A stretch of DNA of 64,000 bases from Aliihoeflea sp. 2WW. Lineage in GTDB: Bacteria; Pseudomonadota; Alphaproteobacteria; Rhizobiales; Rhizobiaceae. Both the position numbers and the translations under genes were made by a program. The notes below the pieces were generated by a model. It was not told where the DNA came from. It was given only the letters and a program-made list of their open reading frames with translations, and did not search any database. The stretch's first letter is position 1. Each line of letters opens with the position of its first letter. Positions 55,917 through 64,000 of the stretch are shown here, one piece after another. The DNA lies in contig NZ_AYOD01000003.1 of the NCBI RefSeq assembly GCF_000497755.1, positions 1-64,000 of the forward strand, given 5' to 3'.

Positions 55917-56969
55917 TCAGGCCGCGCTCGAACGCGGGATGCGCGGCAGGTTTTCCGCGATCAGGCGCCAGTCGGCGCGTTCGTCCTCGCCTTCCTTGCG
56001 CTTGCCGAAGAACTGGATGATGAGCTCGCCCTTCGCGTCATAGGCCTCGATGGAGGTGACGTGGCCCTCCTTCGTCGGCTTGCGCACACCCCACAGCTCG
56101 GCGACGTGGTCGGCGCGCAGATGAAGGTGGAAGGTCGGGTCCATGACGTTGATCCACGGTCCCATCGGCTTGACGTTCATGATCGGCCCCGAATGGATAT
56201 GGATGCAGCCACGATTGCCGACGAAGCACATGATCGGGAAAGCCTGCTCGACGGCATGATTGAACATGGCGTGGAGGCCGCTTGCGTCAAGCTGCCAGGC
56301 GAAATCGTCGCCGACCAGCCCGACCGCCTCGCGGCGCGACAGCTTCAGCGAACGCAGGAGACCGATGAATTCGTGCGGATCGGTCATCGCAGCCCAACGG
56401 TCGCGCACGGCGTTGCCGTCGGCACTGGTGGGCACGAACGCGACCGGCGCGGATGGTGCGATGTCGAGTTCCTGCGACTGCGCGTCGGATGCGAGGGACG
56501 CGACGAGCTTGTGAAAGGCGTAGAGGTTGGAGGACGGGCGGAGATGTATCTTGTGGACCGCGTCGCCGGTCTTGTCGAAGAACTGGAGGCTGCGGCGGAT
56601 CTCGTCGCCGTCGCGCTTTTCGACGGCAAAGCCGTGGGCCCAGACCTTCGGGAAGATGCGCAGATCGATCTCGCCGCCGAGCACCATCGCCGCATGCGGC
56701 CCGGGATGGACGTTGTCGTAGACGCCGATCTTCTCGTGGACCGCGCTTTCGTTGCGGGTCAGCGCCATGACCTCGCCGATGGCTTCGAGGCCGGCGAGGA
56801 GGTCGTCCACGCGCGGTTCGATCGCGGTTGCGCCCTCGCCCACTTGAGCTGCGACGAGTTCGGCTTCGGAAATGCCGAGCTGCGCGGCGAGATCACGCTC
56901 GCGCATCTTCGGATTGTCGGCGCGCGCCTGGCGGATCTCCCGCGGCGTCGGCTTGACGACAGCAGTCAT
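55917..56969 (-). CDS. hmuS: Hemin-degrading/heme-handling factor
   Basis: Protein of 350 aa, two homologous halves (ChuX/HemS fold): MALTRNESAVHEKIGVYDNV in the first, and WAAMTDPHEFIGLLRSLKLS then CIHIHSGPIMNVKPMGPWIN in the second. HmuS/HemS proteins bind heme in the cytoplasm and some degrade it. Second gene of the hmu operon. Confidence 0.95.
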   Translation of the reverse strand: MTAVVKPTPREIRQARADNPKMRERDLAAQLGISEAELVAAQVGEGATAIEPRVDDLLAGLEAIGEVMALTRNESAVHEKIGVYDNVHPGPHAAMVLGGEIDLRIFPKVWAHGFAVEKRDGDEIRRSLQFFDKTGDAVHKIHLRPSSNLYAFHKLVASLASDAQSQELDIAPSAPVAFVPTSADGNAVRDRWAAMTDPHEFIGLLRSLKLSRREAVGLVGDDFAWQLDASGLHAMFNHAVEQAFPIMCFVGNRGCIHIHSGPIMNVKPMGPWINVMDPTFHLHLRADHVAELWGVRKPTKEGHVTSIEAYDAKGELIIQFFGKRKEGEDERADWRLIAENLPRIPRSSAA

Positions 56970-56976
56970 GGAGCAC

Positions 56977-57168
56977 CTATTTGTTGAGGATCAGCTTGCC
57001 CTGGCGGGTGATCTTGAGGCGATAGACCGCGCCTTCATGCTCGATGCAGATTTCGGTGCGCCCTTCGAACAGGTCGCGGCTCTGCACGTGACGCGGTTCG
57101 GACCGCGCCTCCTCATGCTTCCAGTCAGTTCGTGAACGCTCAGCAAATGCGTCTGGTGAATTGCTCAT
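56977..57168 (-). CDS. hmuP: Hemin uptake protein HemP/HmuP
   Basis: Protein of 63 aa ending in the HemP motif: [20 protein letters not shown] then [14 protein letters not shown]. HmuP is a small cytosolic activator/coordinator of heme-receptor expression in rhizobia. GTG 57174, two codons upstream and behind GAGGGG, is an equally likely start. It is the first gene of the operon and diverges from the receptor gene. Confidence 0.93.
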   Translation of the reverse strand: MSNSPDAFAERSRTDWKHEEARSEPRHVQSRDLFEGRTEICIEHEGAVYRLKITRQGKLILNK

Positions 57169-57248
57169 ATTCACGGTGTCAAACCCCTCTTCGCGCCGGG
57201 CTTGCTGAAGGCTGGCTGGGCGACAGGACAAATCTCGATTGCGATTTC

Positions 57249-57275
57249 TTGACAGTGATAATCAGGTTTTATAGG
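57249..57275 (+). promoter_or_regulatory. Candidate promoter of the heme receptor gene
   Basis: TTGACA (57249-57254), then TGATAATCA within the spacer, then TATAGG (57270-57275, spacer 15 nt). The short palindrome TGAT-A-ATCA inside the spacer is a possible iron-operator site; I cannot tell whether RirA or another regulator would bind. Confidence 0.4.
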
Positions 57276-57298
57276 GAAGCGCAATACCGGAGTGAATT

Positions 57299-57313
57299 GG
57301 TCAGGTAATGACC
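57299..57313. promoter_or_regulatory. Perfect inverted repeat GGTCA-N5-TGACC
   Basis: Fifteen-bp symmetric site 78 nt before the receptor start codon, just downstream of the candidate promoter. Possible operator or HmuP site. Confidence 0.35.
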
Positions 57314-57390
57314 TCTCTCCGGCTCGAGACATGCCAGCGAGCCCAGCGCCAGCCAGCAGCAACCAGATCATTGAATCAGGAGCGTGGGTG

Positions 57391-59529
57391 ATGACGGGCA
57401 CAGGGGCATGGGGCGCAAGCTCGACGGGACGGACAAGGCGGGCAATGTGGCTTGCCAGCGTTGCATTGGTGGCGGGTTCGCCCGCCATGGCACAGGAGGA
57501 GACGGATCTGTCGGAGGCGCTTGCACGCGTGACCGTGCTCGACCAGATCACCATCGTCAGCCGGACGGGCGAAAGCCCGATCGACCAACTGGCGTCGGTG
57601 AGCCGGATCGACCGCGAGCAGATCGAGCGCCGCCAGCCAGCGACGGTGGGCGGGCTGCTGTTCGGCGTGCCTGGTATCACGGCGCAATCCGACGCCAAGC
57701 GCGCGGCTTCCAGCATCAATGTGCGCGGGTTGCAGGATTTCGGGCGCGTGTCGGTCATCGTCGACGGGGCGCGGCAGAACTTCCAGCGCTCCGGCCACGG
57801 AACGCAGAGCCTGTTCTTCCTCGACCCCGAACTCGTCCAGCAGGTCGACGTGATCCGCGGCCCGGTGGCCAACACCTATGGCTCGGGCGCGATCGGCGGC
57901 GTGGTGTTCTTCGAGACCAAGGACGCCGAGGACTTCCTCGACGACGACGAAACCTATGCCGTCTCCACCACCGGGCGCTACGAGAGCAACGGCAATGGCT
58001 GGACGACGAGCGCCGTCGGGGCCTATCGGATCAACGATGCCGTCGACGTTCTCGGCAATGTCGTCTGGCGCGATTTCGGCGACTACAAGGATGGCGGCGG
58101 CGACCGGGTCGCGGGGTCCGGCTTCGACGTTCTCAGCGGGTTGTTGAAGTCCACCATCCGGCCGAGCGAATTCTCGACGCTGAAGCTCGGCTGGACCGGT
58201 GCCGACAATGGCTGGACCGAGGGCGCGGACACCTATGACGTCGACCTTAAGCAGAACACCTGGACGGCGCGCTACAACGTCACCGACCCGGACCAGACCT
58301 GGCTCGATCTCAACGTCAACCTCGCTTACAACGCCGCCGATCTCGTCCAGACCTTCAAGACCGACACGCGCCAGTTCTCGTCCGTTACCGGCCTGCCGAT
58401 CGTCATTCCGGCCGGATCGCAGACGAGCTACGACCTCGACACGCTCGGCATCGACATCTGGAACACGTCGCGGTTTTCGACCGGCCTCGTCGACCACGAA
58501 CTGACCTATGGCGGCGACTGGCTGCAGGATGACGTGACGACCGCGAGCCCGGCGGGCGGCAGCGATGTCTATACGCCATCCGGCAAGCGCAACGTTGGCG
58601 GCGCCTATGTGCAGAACAAGCTGACCTATGACTGGCTCGAGGTGATCGGCGCGCTGCGCTACGACACCTACGGCCTCGACGGCACCGATGCGGAAAGCTC
58701 CGGCGACCGGCTGTCGCCGCGCCTGACGGTGGGCGTCTCGCCCTTCGACACTGAGGCGCTCGCGGGGCTGCAGTTCTACGGCACTTATGCCGAGGGCTAC
58801 CGCTCGCCGACCGTCACCGAGACGCTGATCAGCGGATTGCATCCCAATGGCGTGGTGTTTCCGTTCCTGCCCAATCCGAACCTTCGCCCGGAGACGGCGA
58901 AGACGTGGGAAGCGGGCATCAACTACAGTCGTGACGGCGTCTTCGACGGGCATGACAGCCTGCGCATCAAGGCCGCCTACTTCCACAATGATATCGAGGA
59001 CTATATCGGGGGGCAGAACCTGTCGCCTTTCGTCCCCGGCTCGGGCTGCCCGTTCATTCCCGGTCCCGGAGCGATCCCGATCTGCTTCCAGTACCAGAAC
59101 TTCGCCGCCGCAGAGATCAGCGGTTTCGAGTTCGAGGCCGTCTACGACCAGGGACGCTTCTTCGGCGGGCTTTCGGCGTCGATCATCGACGGCTTCACCG
59201 AACAGGACGGCGTGCGCGCGGACCTCGTCACCATTCCTTCGAGCCAGGTGACGGCGCAGCTCGGCATGCGCGCCTATGAAGGGCGGCTGACATTCGGCGG
59301 CGAGGTGCAGCACAATGTGCCGCCCAGCGGCACGAGCTTTGCCGACGACTACACGCTGGTGAACCTCTTCGCCAACTACCAGGCGACCGAGAATTTCCGG
59401 CTCGACTTCCGCATCGACAACCTGTTCGATGTCAAATACGCAAATCCGCTCAACGCCTCGACGACGACCACGGTCTATGAGCCGGGCCTGTCGGTCAAGG
59501 TTGGCGCAACCATGCGCTGGGGCGGCTGA
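57391..59529 (+). CDS. hmuR: TonB-dependent heme receptor
   Basis: Outer-membrane protein of 712 aa: signal peptide ending SPAMAQ, a TonB-box-like QITIVS near residue 50, plug domain (GVPGITAQSDAKRAASSINV, VSVIVDGARQNF, VIRGPVANTYGSGAIGGVV) and a 22-strand barrel. The heme-receptor signature is present: EGYRSPTVTETL (FRAP-like), a His in GLHPNG, then NPNLRPE. AGGAG 8 nt upstream of ATG 57391 fixes the start. Named shmR or bhuR in relatives. Confidence 0.94.
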   Translation: MTGTGAWGASSTGRTRRAMWLASVALVAGSPAMAQEETDLSEALARVTVLDQITIVSRTGESPIDQLASVSRIDREQIERRQPATVGGLLFGVPGITAQSDAKRAASSINVRGLQDFGRVSVIVDGARQNFQRSGHGTQSLFFLDPELVQQVDVIRGPVANTYGSGAIGGVVFFETKDAEDFLDDDETYAVSTTGRYESNGNGWTTSAVGAYRINDAVDVLGNVVWRDFGDYKDGGGDRVAGSGFDVLSGLLKSTIRPSEFSTLKLGWTGADNGWTEGADTYDVDLKQNTWTARYNVTDPDQTWLDLNVNLAYNAADLVQTFKTDTRQFSSVTGLPIVIPAGSQTSYDLDTLGIDIWNTSRFSTGLVDHELTYGGDWLQDDVTTASPAGGSDVYTPSGKRNVGGAYVQNKLTYDWLEVIGALRYDTYGLDGTDAESSGDRLSPRLTVGVSPFDTEALAGLQFYGTYAEGYRSPTVTETLISGLHPNGVVFPFLPNPNLRPETAKTWEAGINYSRDGVFDGHDSLRIKAAYFHNDIEDYIGGQNLSPFVPGSGCPFIPGPGAIPICFQYQNFAAAEISGFEFEAVYDQGRFFGGLSASIIDGFTEQDGVRADLVTIPSSQVTAQLGMRAYEGRLTFGGEVQHNVPPSGTSFADDYTLVNLFANYQATENFRLDFRIDNLFDVKYANPLNASTTTTVYEPGLSVKVGATMRWGG

Positions 59530-59621
59530 TGGTGACCGGGGCGATGCACGTTCCAACGGCCTCCACCGGCGTCGCCCCGGCCCCGTCATTTCGACCGTTC
59601 AAGATCAAACCGGAGACATTC

Positions 59622-60055
59622 ATGACATCGATCTGGAAGCGCGTATCGCTCGGCATATTCGCCGCGGCGCTGGCCTTCGGGCCGGCGGTGGCGCAGGACG
59701 CGAAAGCGCCCGTGCTGTCGCTCGAACTCAACGCGCTGCAGCCGACGGAACGCGGCTGCCGCTTCACCTTCGTCGTCGCCAACCAGCTCGAGAACGACAT
59801 CACGCGCGCGGCGTTCGAGCTGGTGCTGTTCGACAAGAACGGCCTCGTCGAGCGCCTCACCGTCGTCGACTTCATGGATCTGCCACAGGGCAAGACCAAG
59901 GTGCGCCAGTTCGACTTCAGCGGCACGAAGTGCGAGGACGTCGGCCGTGTGCTCGTCAACAACGCAACCGAATGCACGGGCGAAGGCGTCGACGCTGCGA
60001 CCTGCATCCGGCAGTTGGAAACAAAGTCGCAGAGCGACGTTACGTTCGGAAGCTG

Positions 60056-60056
<1 letters not shown>
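59622..60056 (+). CDS. Exported protein of the heme-uptake operon, unknown function
   Basis: Protein of 144 aa with a signal peptide (RVSLGIFAAALAFGPAVAQ). The mature part has a beta-rich look (LSLELNALQPTERGCRFTFV, LENDITRAAFELVLFDKNGL) and four cysteines (RGCRF, TKCED, TECTG, ATCIR), probably disulfide-bonded. Behind GGAG, between the receptor and exbB, with a 1-nt overlap (TGATG) with exbB. Likely periplasmic; not a family I can name. Confidence 0.85.
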
Positions 60057-60973
<917 letters not shown>

Positions 60974-60977
60974 TCCC

Positions 60978-61436
60978 ATGGCCGGCAGCCTCAATCGCAG
61001 CACCGAAAACGACGACATGGCCGAAAACCATGAGATCAACGTTACGCCGTTCATCGACGTGATGCTCGTGCTTCTCATCATCTTCATGGTCGCCGCACCG
61101 CTGGCGACGGTGGACATCAATGTCGACCTGCCCTCGTCCAATGCCGCGCCGCAGCCGCGCCCGGACACGCCGCTCTACGTCACGGTGCAGAGCGATCTTT
61201 CGATCAGCGTCGGCAACGAGGACGTGCGGCCCGAAGCGCTGGCCGAGGCGATCGCCGGCGCCGCTGAGGGCGATGCGGAGACGCGCATCTTCCTTCGCGC
61301 GGACCAGGCGGTTTCCTATGGCGATTTGATGGGCGTGATGAACCTCGTGCGCCTTGCAGGCTACAGCAAGATCGCGCTCGTCGGCATGGAAACGACGGGC
61401 GCGCCGCAGGCGCCAGCGCAGCCATCGGCAGACTGA
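60978..61436 (+). CDS. exbD: TonB-system protein ExbD
   Basis: Protein of 152 aa with a single N-terminal helix carrying the essential Asp: INVTPFIDVMLVLLIIFMV, followed by a periplasmic domain (TPLYVTVQSDLSISVGNEDV). Proton-path partner of ExbB. Four nt after exbB. Confidence 0.96.
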   Translation: MAGSLNRSTENDDMAENHEINVTPFIDVMLVLLIIFMVAAPLATVDINVDLPSSNAAPQPRPDTPLYVTVQSDLSISVGNEDVRPEALAEAIAGAAEGDAETRIFLRADQAVSYGDLMGVMNLVRLAGYSKIALVGMETTGAPQAPAQPSAD

Positions 61437-61439
61437 TCG

Positions 61440-62480
61440 ATGAAAGCATACAACGACATCGCATGGCCAAAGGAGCTGGGGCGGCAGGCACGCCGCCAGC
61501 GCGTGCTCTGGCTCGCATCGGCGGCGGTGATCTTCGCCGCCCATGCCGGCGCGGCCTATATCGTGACCCGCGAACCGCCGACGCCGCCGATCCAGGAAGC
61601 GGGCGCGGGCGCGATCGAGATCGACATTGCCGCGCTCGGCTTTGCCGCAGCCGACCAGGTGGCGACCGGTGTCGAGAGCGAAGCGGTCGAGCCGACCACC
61701 GCCGAGGCCGTCGAGCCCGTCGATACGGCCGAGGAAGCCGAGCCGGTGGAAACGGCCGCGGTCGAACCGCAGGAGAGCGAACCGGTCGAGCCAACGGAGC
61801 CGACCGAGGCCGAGGTGACGCCTCCCGATACGGTGGAGCCGGTCGAGCCGGAGACGGTGGAAACGACGGAAGCGGAACCGGGCGAGAGCGAGCCGGTCGA
61901 AGCCGCGCCTGCCGACGTGCCTGTCGAAACCGCGCAGCCGGTGGAAGAACGCGAAGAGCTTGCGGCGGTGGTCGACGTGCCCATCCCCACGCCGCGCCCG
62001 GCCTATACGCCGCCGCCCGAGCCGCAACGCACCGAGCGTCCGCGCCAGCAGCAGCAGGCCGCGCGGCCGGCGCCGAGGCAGGGCTCGGGCGGCCAGAACC
62101 AGGCGGATACGCAACGCGGCGTGGCGGAAGGTAGCGCGGCTGCACGCGCCGCGCCGTCCGGCCAGGCGCCGCAACAAAGTGCGGCCGGCAATGCCGCCGT
62201 CTCGAACTATCCCGGACAGGTCGCGAGCCGGCTTCGGCGCTCGCTGCGCTATCCGCGCGAGGCGCAGCGGCAGGGCGTTCGCGGTGAGGTGCACGTGCAG
62301 TTCACCGTCAATGCCGGCGGCGGCGTCGGCGGCGTCAGCATCGCGCGCAGCTCCGGCTCTCCGGTGCTCGACCAGGCGGCAATGGAAACGGTGCAGCGCG
62401 CGGCGCCCTTCCCGGCCATCCCGGCGGCGGCAGGGCGCAATTCGTGGCCGTTCACCGTGCCGCTGGTCTTTTCGAGGTAA
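61440..62480 (+). CDS. tonB: TonB family energy-transducing protein
   Basis: Protein of 346 aa: an N-terminal membrane anchor (VLWLASAAVIFAAHAGAAYI), a long periplasmic stretch (about 70-180) of Glu-Pro-Val repeats (VEPVDTAEEAEPVETAAVEP), a Gln/Arg/Gly-rich linker, and a TonB C-terminal domain (YPREAQRQGVRGEVHVQFTV and WPFTVPLVF). It spans the periplasm to the heme receptor. The acidic linker differs from the usual Pro-Lys type. Confidence 0.93.
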   Translation: MKAYNDIAWPKELGRQARRQRVLWLASAAVIFAAHAGAAYIVTREPPTPPIQEAGAGAIEIDIAALGFAAADQVATGVESEAVEPTTAEAVEPVDTAEEAEPVETAAVEPQESEPVEPTEPTEAEVTPPDTVEPVEPETVETTEAEPGESEPVEAAPADVPVETAQPVEEREELAAVVDVPIPTPRPAYTPPPEPQRTERPRQQQQAARPAPRQGSGGQNQADTQRGVAEGSAAARAAPSGQAPQQSAAGNAAVSNYPGQVASRLRRSLRYPREAQRQGVRGEVHVQFTVNAGGGVGGVSIARSSGSPVLDQAAMETVQRAAPFPAIPAAAGRNSWPFTVPLVFSR

Positions 62481-62485
62481 CCGCG

Positions 62486-62758
62486 ATGTCCCTTCTTGGC
62501 TTTCATGCCATGGCGGCAGCGCAAGGAGACGGGCTCCACCCGGAACTGCGTGCGCTGATGGAGCGTCGGCAGGCGCTGGAGAACGATGCGCGGATCGCCG
62601 ATCTGGCGGGTTTGCGCGGCGACACCGTTCAGGCGGGGCCGAACCCGATGCCCGCGCCCGGCGCGTTCCGGCCAGGCAATGTCATCGACTTCAAATCCCG
62701 CGCGGCCGAAATCGCGGTCGACGCGGAACACGGAAACGCAGCGAAAGGAATTGCCTGA
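62486..62758 (+). CDS. Small protein of the heme-uptake operon, unknown function
   Basis: Protein of 90 aa. GAGG lies 8 nt before ATG 62486. It has a helical part (LHPELRALMERRQALENDAR) and a proline-rich stretch (GPNPMPAPGAFRPGN) with no membrane segment. Its stop overlaps the next start by 1 nt (TGATG). No family recognised. Confidence 0.7.
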   Translation: MSLLGFHAMAAAQGDGLHPELRALMERRQALENDARIADLAGLRGDTVQAGPNPMPAPGAFRPGNVIDFKSRAAEIAVDAEHGNAAKGIA

Positions 62759-63072
62759 TGTATATCGCCATGAACCGCTTCAAGGTGAAGAGCGGCTCGG
62801 AGACCGAGTTCGAGGATATCTGGAAGAACCGCGATTCGAAGCTTTCCGAGATGAAGGGCTTTCGCGAGTTTCACCTTCTGCGCGGGCCGGTGAACGAGGA
62901 GGAAGGCTATACGCTCTTCGCCTCACATACGGTGTGGGCGAGCCATGACGATTTCCTCGCCTGGACGAAATCGCAGAATTTTCGCGACGCACACAAGAAT
63001 GCCGGCACGACCAAGCCGGCCTATATCGGTCACCCGCAGTTCGAGGGGTTTTCGATCGTCGAAGGCGCGTGA
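62758..63072 (+). CDS. hmuQ: Heme-degrading monooxygenase, IsdG/HmuQ type
   Basis: Protein of 104 aa of the ABM fold. Asn6, Trp69 and His79 match the IsdG catalytic triad in order and spacing (Trp-His separation 10). It cleaves heme to release iron in the cytoplasm, the final step of the pathway encoded around it. AAGGA precedes ATG 62758. Confidence 0.9.
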   Translation: MYIAMNRFKVKSGSETEFEDIWKNRDSKLSEMKGFREFHLLRGPVNEEEGYTLFASHTVWASHDDFLAWTKSQNFRDAHKNAGTTKPAYIGHPQFEGFSIVEGA

Positions 63073-63437
63073 GGATGCTCGAGGAGACCGCTCGCGCGAT
63101 CCCCGTCCTGCCGTCGCTGGACATCGAGCGCACGCGCCGCTTTTACGAGGAGCGGCTGGGGTTTACAGCGACGCATTACGCGGATGAGGACTATCTCATC
63201 GTCAGGCGCGGCGAGATCGAGCTGCACTTCTGGCGGACCGACGACGAGAAGCTTCCTCCGGTCTCCTCGGCCTATATTCGCGGGCGCGATGCGCTGGCAC
63301 TGCGCGACGATTTTGTCGCGCGGGGCGCGGAGAAGGTGAGCCCGATCATGGCCCGCGACTGGGGCATGACCGAGTTCTACCTGTGGGACCCGGACGGCAA
63401 CTTGCTGCGAATCGGGATGCCGACCGAGGAGAGCTGA
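63069..63437 (+). CDS. VOC/bleomycin-resistance-like protein
   Basis: Protein of 122 aa: SLDIERTRRFYEERLGF, YLIVRRGEIELHFW and FYLWDPDGNLLRIG are the glyoxalase/bleomycin-resistance pattern. GTG 63069 overlaps the monooxygenase stop (GTGA); ATG 63075 is an alternative. Probably last gene of the heme operon; its ligand is unknown. Confidence 0.87.
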   Translation: MRMLEETARAIPVLPSLDIERTRRFYEERLGFTATHYADEDYLIVRRGEIELHFWRTDDEKLPPVSSAYIRGRDALALRDDFVARGAEKVSPIMARDWGMTEFYLWDPDGNLLRIGMPTEES

Positions 63438-64000
63438 CTACTCGGCCGCTGCCAAGAGGCTCGCATTGCCGCCGGCGGCGGTGGTGTCGACGCAGACGGA
63501 GCGTTCGTGCGCGTAGGCGGCCGGGTAGATCGTCTCGGTGACGAGGGGCACGATCGGGCCGGATTTCTGCGCCAGCGTGCGCCGGATCGAACGGAGCGTC
63601 GCTTCATCGGCGGCGCTGGCGACGAGGTCGGCATCGAGATCAATGAGATCGAGCGGTGCGACGTGGCCGTCGAGCGCGGCGAGCGGGAGGCCTTTGCCCG
63701 TCAGCGGCTTCACGATCGCGTTGGCGCGCGGGGCGACGGCGAGGACGGCGTTGCCCGCGGCGAGCGCCTGCACGACCTGTGCGAGAAGCGCGTCTTCCGA
63801 AGGACCAAGGCAGAGGACGCGGCCGCGCGGACCGAGCGATAGCGCATTGCCCTCGCCTGTCGGTCCAGGCAGGTCGACCGGGCCGTATTCGAGCGACGCC
63901 GCAGCCGAAATCGCATCGGAAGCCTTTCCGCGCAGATGCTTGCGCAGGACGGCGATGCGGTCGAGACGGGTTGACCAGTCTCCCTTTCGGGAGTCGCGCA
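63438..64000 (-). CDS. putA: Bifunctional proline dehydrogenase/P5C dehydrogenase PutA (C-terminal part only)
   Basis: The frame is open from the window end (187 residues visible) to the TAG at 63438-63440. The C-terminal PutA segments are clear: DLPGPTGEGNALSLGPRGRV, LLAQVVQALAAGNAV and HERSVCVDTTAAGGNASLLA. PutA oxidises proline to glutamate. The N-terminus lies beyond the window. Its stop touches the convergent VOC gene stop. Confidence 0.92.
   Translation of the reverse strand, partial: RDSRKGDWSTRLDRIAVLRKHLRGKASDAISAAASLEYGPVDLPGPTGEGNALSLGPRGRVLCLGPSEDALLAQVVQALAAGNAVLAVAPRANAIVKPLTGKGLPLAALDGHVAPLDLIDLDADLVASAADEATLRSIRRTLAQKSGPIVPLVTETIYPAAYAHERSVCVDTTAAGGNASLLAAAE

Noticed and set aside
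57376-59589. A 737-codon open frame antisense to the heme receptor
   Set aside because: Low-complexity translation and full overlap with an unmistakable TonB-dependent receptor.

Overview
The window is GC-rich, almost fully coding chromosomal DNA of an alphaproteobacterium, most likely order Hyphomicrobiales (Rhizobiales). The markers for this are a RirA-type iron regulator (Cys 91/99/105), a HemP/HmuSTUV heme locus, a DUF1476 F1-ATPase inhibitor zeta subunit, a purS-purQ-purL arrangement, TamA/TamB, DUF2259, DUF1127 and DUF3008 proteins, and a cox-type accessory operon. I cannot fix the genus. I see no integrase, transposase, phage gene, tRNA, rRNA or CRISPR array.

Layout. 0-5.7 kb: a dimethylglycine/sarcosine dehydrogenase-like flavoprotein, two small envelope proteins, and trehalose synthesis (otsB-otsA). 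5.9-12.5 kb: the translationally coupled outer-membrane assembly pair tamA-tamB, closed by a strong terminator. 12.6-24.1 kb (mostly minus strand): a five-PAS HWE histidine kinase, a FadE-like acyl-CoA dehydrogenase, a TadG-like vWA protein, a Na+/alanine symporter (plus strand), two overlapping alpha/beta-hydrolases with a DUF192 protein, and a double cold-shock-domain protein. 24.3-27.2 kb: gloA, a 530-bp noncoding stretch with two repeat elements, a J-domain-like protein, a DUF1127 protein and a DUF1176-like exported protein. 27.2-33.4 kb: a tight minus-strand operon (flavin reductase, coxD, coxE, two XdhC-type genes, a molybdopterin-binding/MobA-like fusion, an exported hydrolase). This looks like a maturation module for a molybdenum hydroxylase whose structural genes are not in the window.

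33.6-41 kb: a periplasmic binding protein, a P1 peptidase, DUF2259, purB, VOC and hydrolase genes, and an HpaI-like aldolase overlapping the zeta-subunit gene. 41.2-46.5 kb: the purine operon purC-purS-(coiled coil)-purQ-(lipoprotein)-purL, followed by bolA and grxD, a pair linked to Fe-S handling. 46.6-52.3 kb: an MFS drug-efflux protein, a repeat element, ttcA, rpsD, DUF445, a phasin and a GNAT acetyltransferase. The last two share a promoter motif.

52.5-63.4 kb: a complete heme-acquisition island. rirA faces hmuV, with a large inverted repeat between them. hemP-hmuS-hmuT-hmuU-hmuV runs leftward, and the TonB-dependent heme receptor diverges from it, followed by an unknown exported protein, exbB, exbD, tonB, an unknown 90-aa protein, an IsdG/HmuQ-type heme-degrading monooxygenase and a VOC protein. 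Together these cover outer-membrane capture, energy transduction, periplasmic binding, inner-membrane import, cytoplasmic heme handling and degradation, and iron-dependent control. The window ends inside putA (C-terminus only).
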